Positions 39,847-48,165 of a stretch of 64,000 nt of DNA are shown piece after piece (position 1 is the first letter of the stretch; every line of letters begins with the position of its first letter). The notes beneath the pieces are model-generated. The model was not told the origin of the DNA. It did not search any database and worked only from the letters and a program-made list of their open reading frames with translations. Where the stretch lies: the NCBI RefSeq assembly GCF_001428805.1, contig NZ_LMIS01000001.1:744001-808000 (forward strand). Direction: 5' to 3'. Source of the stretch: Aeromicrobium sp. Root236 (lineage in GTDB: Bacteria; Actinomycetota; Actinomycetes; Propionibacteriales; Nocardioidaceae). The translations under genes were made by a program, and so were the position numbers.

Positions 39847-40380
39847 ATGCGATTCGGGGGAATTGTTCTGGTGGTCCTGCTGACCCTTGGCGCCTGCTCG
39901 TCGGATCCAGAGCCCAAGGAGCCGAAGCGCTCGGCCACCTCGGTGGCGCCGACGTCGACCCCGCCGACGATGCCGGCCCAGGCGAAGGAAGACACCCCCG
40001 AAGGCGCGGCAGCATTCGTCAAGCACTACATCGACGTCTTCAACTACGCCTCCAACACGGGTGATGTCGGCGAGCTTTCGAGGCTGTCATCTCCCGAATG
40101 CAAGGGGTGTCAGAGCTACATCAAGCTCTACCGCGACACGTACAAAGCCGGCGGCTACTTCAAAGGCAGCGACTGGAAGCTCGGCGACTTGAGACTTCAG
40201 CAGGCTGGGAAGACCACGTATGTCACGACCGTGGCAAGCACTGAGCCAGGTCCGTACAAGGAAGCCGCAGGCAAACCTGAACATCGGAGCACCGGCAAAG
40301 ACAACAAGGTGAGTTTCGCTGTCAGCCGCGGACAGGCGGGCTGGCGACTGACTCAAATTGGACTGGGTGACGTTCGATGA
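39847..40380 (+). CDS. DUF6318-type lipoprotein
   Basis: 177 residues. Signal MRFGGIVLVVLLTLGAC with lipobox LGAC (Cys17), Pro/Thr linker, then TPEGAAAFVKHYIDVFNYASNTGDVGELSRLSSPECKGCQSY, an NTF2-like fold start with a CxGC pair. I associate this with DUF6318. Leaderless after TAGTTT (39834-39839). Overlaps the next gene by 4 nt (ATGA), so the two exported proteins are made together and may interact. Confidence 0.75.
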   Translation: MRFGGIVLVVLLTLGACSSDPEPKEPKRSATSVAPTSTPPTMPAQAKEDTPEGAAAFVKHYIDVFNYASNTGDVGELSRLSSPECKGCQSYIKLYRDTYKAGGYFKGSDWKLGDLRLQQAGKTTYVTTVASTEPGPYKEAAGKPEHRSTGKDNKVSFAVSRGQAGWRLTQIGLGDVR

Positions 40381-41090
40381 ACATAGCTGTGGCGATCATG
40401 ATAGTTGCTGGCGTCTTCGGAGCAGACGATGGCGACAACGCGTACGTGAAGCCGGCGCCCAACGAGGCACAGGTGTTGCTGGGGTCTCAGCGAGTCACAG
40501 CGGGAGACGGCCGTTCGAACGGTTCCAAACCCAAAGCAGCGGCAGCCAAGAAGCCTGCGTGGCGCCCACCGCTGCTTTGCAGGGTCGATCCTGAGACTCC
40601 GAACTACGGCTGTCGGAATGTCCCTCCCGAGGAAGCCCCAGACGCGGCTGAGCTCACTGAGGGCGACATCGTCCGGGCGGTGCGGGAGATCGGGTTGCCG
40701 AGCCTGACGGTGCAGATCCAGCCCGGCGAGGAGACGCTCGTCAACGTCGAGACCATCTTCTACACGCGGCCACGGCCCTTCGAGCGCAGCGTCACGTTGC
40801 TCGGCTTCGACGTCGACCTCGTCGCCACGCCCGTCCGCTACACCTGGGTCCACGACGACGGCACGGTCTCCACGACGAGCCGACCGGGCAGGCCCTACCC
40901 GGCGATGGACGTGACCCATCGCTACCGTGAACCGGCCGATGACGTGCACCCACGCGTCGACGTGACCTACCGGGTCCGCTACCGCGTCGACGGCGGCGCG
41001 TGGCAGACGATCGGGCAGACCTTGCAGGCCTCCGGCCCGGCCGCCGAGCTCGACGTCCGCGAGGCCGCGCCGGTCCTCACGAAGCCCTGA
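40377..41090 (+). CDS. Exported PKD-like protein, partner of DUF6318 lipoprotein
   Basis: 237 residues. A short hydrophobic N-terminus (MNIAVAIMIVAGVFG) is followed by a Lys-rich linker, two Cys (LLCRVDPETPNYGC), and a beta-rich region with PVRYTWVHDDGTVSTTSRPG..YPAMDVTHRYREPADDVHPRVDVTYRVRYRVDGG, which looks like a PKD/Ig-like domain. The pairing with a DUF6318 lipoprotein by ATGA overlap is a common actinobacterial arrangement (from memory). Role at the cell surface unknown. Confidence 0.7.
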   Translation: MNIAVAIMIVAGVFGADDGDNAYVKPAPNEAQVLLGSQRVTAGDGRSNGSKPKAAAAKKPAWRPPLLCRVDPETPNYGCRNVPPEEAPDAAELTEGDIVRAVREIGLPSLTVQIQPGEETLVNVETIFYTRPRPFERSVTLLGFDVDLVATPVRYTWVHDDGTVSTTSRPGRPYPAMDVTHRYREPADDVHPRVDVTYRVRYRVDGGAWQTIGQTLQASGPAAELDVREAAPVLTKP

Positions 41091-41134
41091 CGACGGCCCG
41101 ATCCCGCTGAGCTGCCGAGTGCAAGAATGGCGAC

Positions 41135-42511
41135 ATGCCCATTGCAAACCACATCGTTGAGCTGATCGGCAACACCCCGCTGGTCCGCCTCAACTCGGTC
41201 ACCTCCGCGGGATCCGCGACCGTGGCCGCCAAGATCGAGTACCTCAACCCCGGCGGCAGCGCCAAGGACCGCATCGCGGTCAAGATGGTCGACGCCGCCG
41301 AGGCCTCGGGGGCCCTGAAGCCCGGCGGGACGATCGTCGAGCCGACCTCCGGCAACACCGGCGTCGGACTCGCACTGGTCGCCCAGCAGCGCGGCTACAA
41401 GTGCATCTTCGTGTGCCCCGACAAGGTCAGCGAGGACAAGCGCAACACCATGCGCGCCTACGGAGCCCAGGTCGTGGTGTGCCCGACCGCGGTGCCGCCT
41501 GACCACCCCGACAGCTACTACAACGTCTCCGACCGGCTCGTGCGCGAGACCGAGGGCGCCTGGAAGCCGGACCAGTACTCCAACCCGGCCGGCCCCGAGA
41601 GCCACTACGAGACCACCGGCCCCGAGATCTGGGCCGACACCGACGGCAAGGTCACGCACTTCGTCGCCGGCGTGGGCACCGGCGGCACGATCACCGGCGT
41701 CGGCCGCTACCTCAAGGAGGTCTCCGGCGGCAAGGTCAAGGTCATCGGGGCCGATCCCGAGGGGTCCGTCTACTCCGGCGGCACGGGTCGCCCCTATCTC
41801 GTCGAAGGCGTCGGCGAGGACTTCTGGCCCAGTGCGTACGACCCGGACATCCCCGACCAGATCATCGCGGTCAGCGACGCCGACTCATTCGAGATGACCC
41901 GCCGGCTCGCCCGCGAAGAGGGCCTTTTGGTCGGCGGCTCGTGCGGCATGGCCACGGTTGCCGCGCTCAAGGTCGCCGCAGAGGCCGGCCCGGACGCCCT
42001 CGTCGTCGTGCTGCTCCCGGACGGCGGCCGAGGCTACCTCTCCAAGATCTTCAACGACGACTGGATGTCGTCCTACGGGTTCCTGCGCGAGCCGCTCGAC
42101 GGCACGGTGCACGAGATGACCGTGGGCGACCTGCTGCGTACGAAGTCCGGCGGCATGCCGGCGCTCGTGCACACGCACCCGTCCGAGACGATCCGCGACG
42201 CGATCGAGATCCTCCGCGAGTACAACGTCTCCCAGATGCCCGTCGTCGGCCCCGAGCCGCCAGTCGTGATCGGTGAGGTCGCGGGCAGCGTCAACGAGCG
42301 CGCGCTGATCAGCGCCGTGTTCGAGGGACGTGCCCTGCTGACCGACGCCGTCTCGCAGCACATGGAGCCGCCACTTCCGCTGCTCGGCTCCGGCGAGAGC
42401 ATCGACGACGCCCTCGAGGCGCTGCACACCAGCGATGCCGTCATGGTCATCGAGGACGGCAAGCCGCTCGGTGTTCTCACCCGCCACGACCTCCTGGGAG
42501 TTCACGTATGA
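41135..42511 (+). CDS. Cystathionine beta-synthase
   Basis: 458 residues. PLP-dependent core: IGNTPLVRLNS, NPGGSAKDRIAVKM (PLP lysine), PTSGNTGVGLALVA, GVGTGGTITGVGRYLKE. A pair of CBS domains fills residues 330-458 (MPALVHTHPSETIRDAIEILREYNVSQMPVVG...). Full length with CBS domains distinguishes it from cysteine synthase: it condenses serine with homocysteine to cystathionine. Coupled by ATGA to the next gene. Leaderless start after AAGAAT. Confidence 0.93.
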   Translation: MPIANHIVELIGNTPLVRLNSVTSAGSATVAAKIEYLNPGGSAKDRIAVKMVDAAEASGALKPGGTIVEPTSGNTGVGLALVAQQRGYKCIFVCPDKVSEDKRNTMRAYGAQVVVCPTAVPPDHPDSYYNVSDRLVRETEGAWKPDQYSNPAGPESHYETTGPEIWADTDGKVTHFVAGVGTGGTITGVGRYLKEVSGGKVKVIGADPEGSVYSGGTGRPYLVEGVGEDFWPSAYDPDIPDQIIAVSDADSFEMTRRLAREEGLLVGGSCGMATVAALKVAAEAGPDALVVVLLPDGGRGYLSKIFNDDWMSSYGFLREPLDGTVHEMTVGDLLRTKSGGMPALVHTHPSETIRDAIEILREYNVSQMPVVGPEPPVVIGEVAGSVNERALISAVFEGRALLTDAVSQHMEPPLPLLGSGESIDDALEALHTSDAVMVIEDGKPLGVLTRHDLLGVHV

Positions 42512-43683
42512 GCGAGAAGAAGAGCAGCCAGGACGAGGGTGCGTGGCAGGGCTTCGCGACCCGCGCGATCCACGCCGGCTACGAGCCCAACGCTGAGAAC
42601 GGCGCGGTCAACGTGCCGATCTATGCCTCCTCGACGTTCGCACAGGACGGCGTCGGCGGCATGCGCAGCGGCTACGAGTACGCCCGCACCGGCAACCCGA
42701 CGCGCACCGCGCTCGAGGCCAACCTCGCCGCCCTCGAGGGTGGCGCGCACGGCCGGGCGTTCAGCTCGGGCATGGCGGCCACCGACTGCGCGATCCGCTC
42801 GCTGCTGCGGCCCGGCGACCACATGGTCATCCCCGACGACGCCTACGGCGGCACGTTCCGGCTGATCGACAAGGTGTTCAGCCAGTGGGGCATCACCTAC
42901 ACGGTCGCTGCGGTCAACGACCTCGACGCGATCCGTGCGGCGATCCGGCCCGAGACCAAGGCCGTCTGGATCGAGACGCCCACCAATCCCCTGCTCAACG
43001 TCGGTGACATCGCCGGGATCAGCGAGATCTCGCACGCCGCGGGCGCCAAGCTGGTCGTCGACAACACGTTCGCGTCGCCCTACCTCCAGCAGCCGCTCGA
43101 GCTGGGCGCCGACATCGTGCTGCACTCGACGACGAAGTACCTCGGCGGCCATTCCGACGTCGTCGGCGGTGCCTTGATCACGGATGACGACGAGCTCGAC
43201 ACCGCGTTCGCGTTCCTCCAGAACGGCGCCGGTGGCGTGCCGGGCCCGTTCGACGCCTACCTGACGATGCGCGGGGCCAAGACGCTGGCCGTGCGTATGG
43301 ACAAGCACTGCGACAACGCCGAGGCGATCGTCGACTTCCTGCAGGGGCACTCGAGCATTGCGTCGATCCTCTATCCGGGCCTGCCCGAGCACCCCGGCCA
43401 CGAGGTCGCCGCGAAGCAGATGCGTCGGTTCGGCGGCATGGTCTCCGTACGCCTTGCCGGCGGCAAGCAGGCGGCGCTCGACTTCTGCGCCCGCACCGAG
43501 CTGTTCACCCTTGCCGAGAGCCTCGGCGGCATCGAGTCGCTCATCGAGCATCCCGGTGCGATGACGCACGCCTCGACCGAGGGATCGCTCCTCGAGGTGC
43601 CCGACGACCTCGTACGCCTGTCGGTCGGCATCGAGGACATCGGCGACCTGATCGGCGACCTGGAGCAAGCATTGCGCCCGTAA
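42508..43683 (+). CDS. metB: Cystathionine gamma-synthase/gamma-lyase (MetB-type)
   Basis: 391 residues. GYEYARTGNPTRTALEANLA, ETPTNPLLNVGDI, PLP lysine in LHSTTKYLGGHSDVVGG, SLGGIESLIEHPGAMTHAS. With CBS upstream, it either makes cystathionine from O-acyl-homoserine and cysteine or cleaves cystathionine to cysteine; the sequence does not separate synthase from lyase. Together the pair links methionine and cysteine. Confidence 0.9.
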   Translation: MSEKKSSQDEGAWQGFATRAIHAGYEPNAENGAVNVPIYASSTFAQDGVGGMRSGYEYARTGNPTRTALEANLAALEGGAHGRAFSSGMAATDCAIRSLLRPGDHMVIPDDAYGGTFRLIDKVFSQWGITYTVAAVNDLDAIRAAIRPETKAVWIETPTNPLLNVGDIAGISEISHAAGAKLVVDNTFASPYLQQPLELGADIVLHSTTKYLGGHSDVVGGALITDDDELDTAFAFLQNGAGGVPGPFDAYLTMRGAKTLAVRMDKHCDNAEAIVDFLQGHSSIASILYPGLPEHPGHEVAAKQMRRFGGMVSVRLAGGKQAALDFCARTELFTLAESLGGIESLIEHPGAMTHASTEGSLLEVPDDLVRLSVGIEDIGDLIGDLEQALRP

Positions 43684-44321
43684 GCCCCTCACGGTTACGC
43701 CCACCAGGCACGGGCCTGGGCAGGGCGGCGTGGACGCTGCAACCGCTGTACGTCGTCACCGAGGTCGTCGTCGGGCTGCGGGCCTCGAATGACTACAGGT
43801 TCGCCGATTCCACGATCAGCGATCTCGGCAACACCTCGTGCCGGACGGTTCGCGGCGACGTGCTGTGCTCCCCATGGCACGCCGCAATGAACGCCGGCTT
43901 CGTCTGGTTCGGCATCACCCTCGCACTCGGTGCGCTCCTGCTCGGTTCTCGCGTCCTGCCCGGGCGCACGGGCGCGGCCGCGGTGCTGGTCTGGTGCGTC
44001 TCCGGTCTCGGGTCCGTCGGGGTGGGGCTCGTGCCAGTCAACGAGCACGGGGCCCTGCACGGTCTCGTGGCGCTGCCGGTCTTCCTGGCCCAGCCGACGG
44101 CGCTGCTCCTCACCGCGCTCAGCCTGCGGGGCACTCGCCCCGGTCTCGCAAGGGGCACGCTGGCTGTTGCCGCGCTGTCTGCGGTAGGGGCCGCCGGCTT
44201 CGGGGCGTTGCTGGCCGGTGACGGTTCGACCGCACTCGGCGGCTTCGAACGCCTGGCCCTGTGGCCTGGCTACGTGTGGGTCGCGGTCATCGCAGCGCTC
44301 ACCGCACGCGCTGAGAACTAG
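43671..44321 (+). CDS. DUF998 membrane protein with no conventional start codon
   Basis: The DUF998 match begins well upstream of the first ATG/GTG/TTG in frame (GTG 43860): AAWTLQPLYVVTEVVVGLRA and ADSTISDLGNTSCRTV are encoded from about 43725 and are typical of the family N-terminus. No standard start lies between these and the metB stop. ATT 43671 with GGAG 5 nt upstream (43662-43665), overlapping the metB end, is the best candidate; a CTG (43716) is another. Product from ATT: 216 residues, about six helices. Function of DUF998 is unknown. Confidence 0.65.
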   Translation: MAPVSPSRLRPPGTGLGRAAWTLQPLYVVTEVVVGLRASNDYRFADSTISDLGNTSCRTVRGDVLCSPWHAAMNAGFVWFGITLALGALLLGSRVLPGRTGAAAVLVWCVSGLGSVGVGLVPVNEHGALHGLVALPVFLAQPTALLLTALSLRGTRPGLARGTLAVAALSAVGAAGFGALLAGDGSTALGGFERLALWPGYVWVAVIAALTARAEN

Positions 44322-44329
44322 CGCTGAGC

Positions 44330-45673
44330 TCAGGCGGTGCGTTCGTCGTCGTCGGCGACGCCGGGCAGGCCAACCTGCTCGAAGTCGATCTCGGGCCGGG
44401 CGATGCCGGTCTCCTCGAGCGCGGTGAACTCGCTGGCCGTGAGCCGGCGGGTGTCACCCTCGATCTGCTTGACCTCGCCGAGCATGCGCGCCTCGTCGAT
44501 GCCGTCGAGCTTGCGAGCCGTCACGAGCACGCGACCCTCGAGCGAGCCGGCGAAGTCGTTGTAGGCGCGCACCGTGGTCTCGATCGAACGGCCCAGCTTG
44601 GAGACGTGGTCGGAGAGCTTGCCGAGGCGCTTGTAGAGCTCGCGGCCGAGGTCGACCAGCTCCTGGGCGTTCTCGGCGAGGTCCTCCTGCTTCCACGTCA
44701 GCGCCACGGTCTTGAGCGTCGCCCACAGGTTGACCGGCGTGGCCAGCACGATGCCGCGGCTGAAGGCGTACTCGAGCAGCGTCGGATCGGCGTCGAGCGC
44801 GGTGTTGAGGATCGCCTCGCTCGGGATGAACGCGATCGTGTACTCGGGGCTGACCGGCAGGCCGGTCCAGTACTCCTTGCCGGCCAGGGCATCGACGTGG
44901 CCGCGGACCTGCTTGGCGTGCTGGGTCTGGAGCGTCTTGCGCTCCGCCTCGCTGATGTCCTCGCGGAACGAGTCGATGAACGCGCTGAACGGCACCTTGG
45001 AGTCGATCGCGACCTGCTTGCGGCCGGGCAGCTTGATCACCATGTCGGGACGGCGTGCACCCGAGTCCGCGGAGATCGACTCCTGCACGGAGTAGTCGAT
45101 CCGGTTGAGCAGCCCCGCCGACTCAACCAGCGTCTTGAGCTGGAGCTCGCCGTAGGCACCGCGTACGGAGTTGTTGCGCAGGGCGGCCGACAGCGTCTCG
45201 GCGGCCATCTTGGACTGCTCGGCGCTCTGCCGCGTCGCCCGGATCTGGGCGGCGAGGTCGCCGTGCTGCTCGCTGCGCTGCTTCTCGAGGTCGAGCACCT
45301 TCTGCTGCATGTCCTTGAGCTGTGCGGCCACGGGGGCGAGCTTCTCGAGCACCTTGCTCTCGGTCTGCGTCGCCGCTTCGCGCTGGCGGGTCTCCTGGCG
45401 GTGCGCCTCGACTGTCTGGCGGTGCTGATCCTGGGCCAGGACGAGCTGCTCGCGGAGCCCCTGGACCGATGCCTGCGCGGCGGCGAGCTGCTGCTCGACC
45501 TCGGCACGTACGACGGCCTCGTCATGACGGACCTGCGAGATCAGTGCCGCGTGACGTGCCTCGAGCACCTGCGCGTCGACGCCGGTCTCTCCGGGACGGG
45601 ACGCACGACCGAACAACCAACCCCCGACGAGGCCGAGTCCGAGTCCCACGAGAAGCACGATGACGAGTTCCAT
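44330..45673 (-). CDS. rmuC: DNA recombination protein RmuC
   Basis: 447 residues. One N-terminal membrane helix (MELVIVLLVGLGLGLVGGWLFG), a long coiled coil (about 30-160), then the RmuC nuclease-fold domain: LRNNSVRGAYGELQLKTLVESAG, GARRPDMVIKLPGRKQVAIDSKVPF, PSEAILNTAL, LATPVNLWATLKTVA. RmuC limits certain DNA rearrangements; exact activity is unsettled. Converges on the DUF998 gene. Confidence 0.93.
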   Translation of the reverse strand: MELVIVLLVGLGLGLVGGWLFGRASRPGETGVDAQVLEARHAALISQVRHDEAVVRAEVEQQLAAAQASVQGLREQLVLAQDQHRQTVEAHRQETRQREAATQTESKVLEKLAPVAAQLKDMQQKVLDLEKQRSEQHGDLAAQIRATRQSAEQSKMAAETLSAALRNNSVRGAYGELQLKTLVESAGLLNRIDYSVQESISADSGARRPDMVIKLPGRKQVAIDSKVPFSAFIDSFREDISEAERKTLQTQHAKQVRGHVDALAGKEYWTGLPVSPEYTIAFIPSEAILNTALDADPTLLEYAFSRGIVLATPVNLWATLKTVALTWKQEDLAENAQELVDLGRELYKRLGKLSDHVSKLGRSIETTVRAYNDFAGSLEGRVLVTARKLDGIDEARMLGEVKQIEGDTRRLTASEFTALEETGIARPEIDFEQVGLPGVADDDERTA

Positions 45674-45775
45674 GCCGTCAGTGTCGCAACCGGGACCGAC
45701 ACAATCGTGGAGACAGGCCGATGACACGCCCGATCGCGCGACGCTGCGCCGCGCGGGCTGCCAGAATCGTCAACC

Positions 45776-46396
45776 ATGGCGACCGTGATGCTCCTGCTGG
45801 CCCATCCGCGAACCACGAGCTACTGCCACGCATTGGCGGAACGGATCGGCGAGCGATTGCTCGATCTCGGCCACGAGGTACGTTCGCACGACCTCTACGC
45901 CGAGCTGTTCGATCCCGTGCTCACCGCCGAGGAGTCACACACCAGCGGCGAGACGATCGAGTCCGTCCTCGCCCGTGAGAACGACCCGATGGTCGCGCTG
46001 CACCGCGAAGAGCTCCGCCTCGCCGAGGGCCTCGTCGTCGTGCACCCCAACTGGTGGGGCATGCCGCCGGCGATCCTCACCGGATGGATCGACCGCGTGG
46101 TGGTGCCCGGCGTGGCCTACCGCCTCGCCGAGGCCACCGGATACCCCGAACCCCTCGCGCCGCTCGCCGAGCTGTTCGTCGTCAACACGTCCGACACCAC
46201 GGATGAACGGGAGCGCGAGCTCTACCACGATCCCCTGGCGTCGATCTGGGGTCGCTGCGTCGCGCCCTACCTCGGCGGTCCGCGGGTCACCCGCCGCGTG
46301 CTGCGCCCAGTCACCGACTCGACCGACGAGCAGCGCGGTGCGTGGCTCGACGAGGTAGAAACGCTGGCATCAGAGGTATTCGGGTCAGCCCCCTAG
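45776..46396 (+). CDS. Flavodoxin-fold NAD(P)H oxidoreductase
   Basis: 206 residues of the NQO/KefF-type quinone reductase family: LLAHPRTTSYCHALAERI (FMN phosphate loop), GLVVVHPNWWGMPPAILTGWIDRVVVPGVAYR (flavin-ring loop), FVVNTSDTTDER. It likely transfers two electrons from NAD(P)H to quinones. Leaderless after CAGAAT. Divergent from rmuC. Confidence 0.85.
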   Translation: MATVMLLLAHPRTTSYCHALAERIGERLLDLGHEVRSHDLYAELFDPVLTAEESHTSGETIESVLARENDPMVALHREELRLAEGLVVVHPNWWGMPPAILTGWIDRVVVPGVAYRLAEATGYPEPLAPLAELFVVNTSDTTDERERELYHDPLASIWGRCVAPYLGGPRVTRRVLRPVTDSTDEQRGAWLDEVETLASEVFGSAP

Positions 46397-46406
46397 GCTG
46401 GCCGGT

Positions 46407-47048
46407 ATGTCTGAGCGTCGCGGGTTCCTGGGTGAGGTCTCCTGGTTCCAGCTCGCTGCGAGCGTGCTGGCCGCCGTCACGGCTGCCTGGATCGCCTCGC
46501 GCCTGGGTGTCGCCGGCACCCTCGTGGGTGCGGCACTGGGCAGCGCCGTCGTCACGATCACGTCGGCGCTCTACGCCCGTACGCTCGACAAGGGCCGCAC
46601 CCTGCTCGTCACCACAGCGACGGGCACCGTGATCCAGCGTCGCGTCGACGAGGACGGCGAGATCGCCGAGACCATCGAGCAGGCCGGCGAGGACGCACCG
46701 GTCGAGCGCGCCGAGTTCGTGCCCGACGAGCCGGCGCCGCGCCTGCACTGGAAGACCATCATCGTGACGACCGTCGTCGTGCTGGCCCTGGCGCTCGCCG
46801 CCATCTCCACGTACGAGCTGGTGACCGGCGAGACCCTCGACGGCTCCAAGGGCACCACGATCGGAGACTCGCTCGGCGGCCACAAGGGCAAGCCCAAGCC
46901 CAGCGATCCGACGAAGACACCGACCACGACGCCCACGACGACAGCGCCCACCACGACCCCGACTCCGGGCACCACCACGCCCACCCCCGACCCGAGCGCG
47001 ACGACTCCGACCCCGACGCCCACCGAGACGACCGAGCCCACGGAATGA
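46407..47048 (+). CDS. Membrane protein with Thr/Pro-rich external tail
   Basis: 213 residues. Two N-terminal hydrophobic helices (SVLAAVTAAWIASRLGVAG, ALGSAVVTITSALYA), an acidic linker, a third helix (IIVTTVVVLALALAAISTYELV), then a tail from about 160 made of Thr-Pro repeats. Such tails cross the cell wall and are often glycosylated. Leaderless after TAGGCT (46394-46399). No family recognised. Confidence 0.65.
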   Translation: MSERRGFLGEVSWFQLAASVLAAVTAAWIASRLGVAGTLVGAALGSAVVTITSALYARTLDKGRTLLVTTATGTVIQRRVDEDGEIAETIEQAGEDAPVERAEFVPDEPAPRLHWKTIIVTTVVVLALALAAISTYELVTGETLDGSKGTTIGDSLGGHKGKPKPSDPTKTPTTTPTTTAPTTTPTPGTTTPTPDPSATTPTPTPTETTEPTE

Positions 47049-47097
47049 ACCCCGTCATGGCGGCGTTGACCCGGCCGACGCCCTGGAAGGAGGCTTC

Positions 47098-47502
47098 ATG
47101 ACCATCTACATGACCCCGAACCTCAGCGACGAGAAGATCGAGTCGCTCGAGCTCTTCGACGCGTTCCGCTACGGCGAGGACCTGCTCGACTCGCGCTTCC
47201 CGCGCGATGCCGCTCGGGTGCTCCGCAAGGTCGTCGAAGCCGAACCGGGCAACCCGGCCGCCTGGGAGCTGCTGGGCCGTGCCCACTTCGCGGCGGCGCA
47301 CCTCCCGCTCGCCGAGGAGGCGTTCCGCAAGCTCGTCGAGCTGGAGCCCACGAGCATGTGGGCGCAGACCGCGCTCGGCCTGACCCTCGACCGGCAGAGC
47401 CGTCACAGCGAGGGCGCGGTGCACCACCGCGTCGCCGCCGCGATGGGTGCGTCGGAGCGCGACGCGACGCGGGTCGAGCTCGTGGACCGACAGACCGGCT
47501 GA
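47098..47502 (+). CDS. Tetratricopeptide-repeat protein
   Basis: 134 residues with two to three TPR units (PRDAARVLRKVVEAEPGNPAAWELLGRAHFAAAHLPLAEEAFRKLVELEPTSMWAQTALGLTLDR). GGAGG about 7-11 nt before the ATG is the ribosome binding site. TPRs are protein-binding scaffolds. Its stop overlaps the apparent CTG start of the metalloprotease gene, which could be its client or partner. Confidence 0.85.
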   Translation: MTIYMTPNLSDEKIESLELFDAFRYGEDLLDSRFPRDAARVLRKVVEAEPGNPAAWELLGRAHFAAAHLPLAEEAFRKLVELEPTSMWAQTALGLTLDRQSRHSEGAVHHRVAAAMGASERDATRVELVDRQTG

Positions 47503-48161
47503 CGGACCTGGACACCCAGTGGGCCGCCGTGGCCACAGCCCTGGTGCTGGTCGTGCTGCCACCCGTGTGGCGTACGACCCGGCACCTCGTGACGCTCGTG
47601 CACGAGGCAGGGCACGCCGTGGTCGCGGTGCTCACCGGCCGGCGCCTCAACGGCATCCGGCTGCACAGCGACACCTCGGGGCTGACCGTCTCCAGCGGGA
47701 AGCCCCGGGGTGCCGGCATGATCGCGACCACCGCGGCCGGATACCTCGCTCCTGCGGCCCTGGGACTCGGCTCGGTGCTGCTCATCGACGCCGGTCACAC
47801 CCCGTGGGCGCTGTACGCCGGGCTGGCCACGCTGGCGCTCATGCTGCTGTACATCCGCAACTGGTTCGGCCTCGTCGTCGTCGCGCTCAGCGCGCTAGCC
47901 GTCGGCCTGCTGATCTGGAAGGCGCCCGAACGCGTGCAGGACTTCGCCGCCCTGGCGTTCGCCTGGTTCCTGCTCGTCGCCGCACCCCGCATGACGCTCG
48001 ACCTCTGGGCGCATCGCCGGCGAGTGCGGACGCGTACGACCGACGCGGACATCCTCGCTCGTCTCACGATCCTGCCCGCAGCTGTGTGGAACACGATCTT
48101 CCTGCTGCTCACGCTCGCCGCCCTGGCCGGAGCGGTTCGCGTCACCGATCTGTTCACCTGA
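47499..48161 (+). CDS. M50-family (HEAGH) membrane metallopeptidase
   Basis: 220 residues from CTG 47499. LVTLVHEAGHAVVAVLTGR carries the HExxH zinc site (H35, E36, H39) in the first helix, followed by five to six hydrophobic segments. Actinobacterial M50 proteins of this form are small intramembrane proteases of unknown substrate. In frame there is no ATG/GTG/TTG between the previous gene and GTG 47529; CTG 47499 overlaps the TPR stop (CTGA) and would give MTDLDTQWAAV, so CTG with coupling is favoured, GTG 47529 the alternative. Confidence 0.7.
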   Translation: MTDLDTQWAAVATALVLVVLPPVWRTTRHLVTLVHEAGHAVVAVLTGRRLNGIRLHSDTSGLTVSSGKPRGAGMIATTAAGYLAPAALGLGSVLLIDAGHTPWALYAGLATLALMLLYIRNWFGLVVVALSALAVGLLIWKAPERVQDFAALAFAWFLLVAAPRMTLDLWAHRRRVRTRTTDADILARLTILPAAVWNTIFLLLTLAALAGAVRVTDLFT

Positions 48162-48165
48162 TTGG

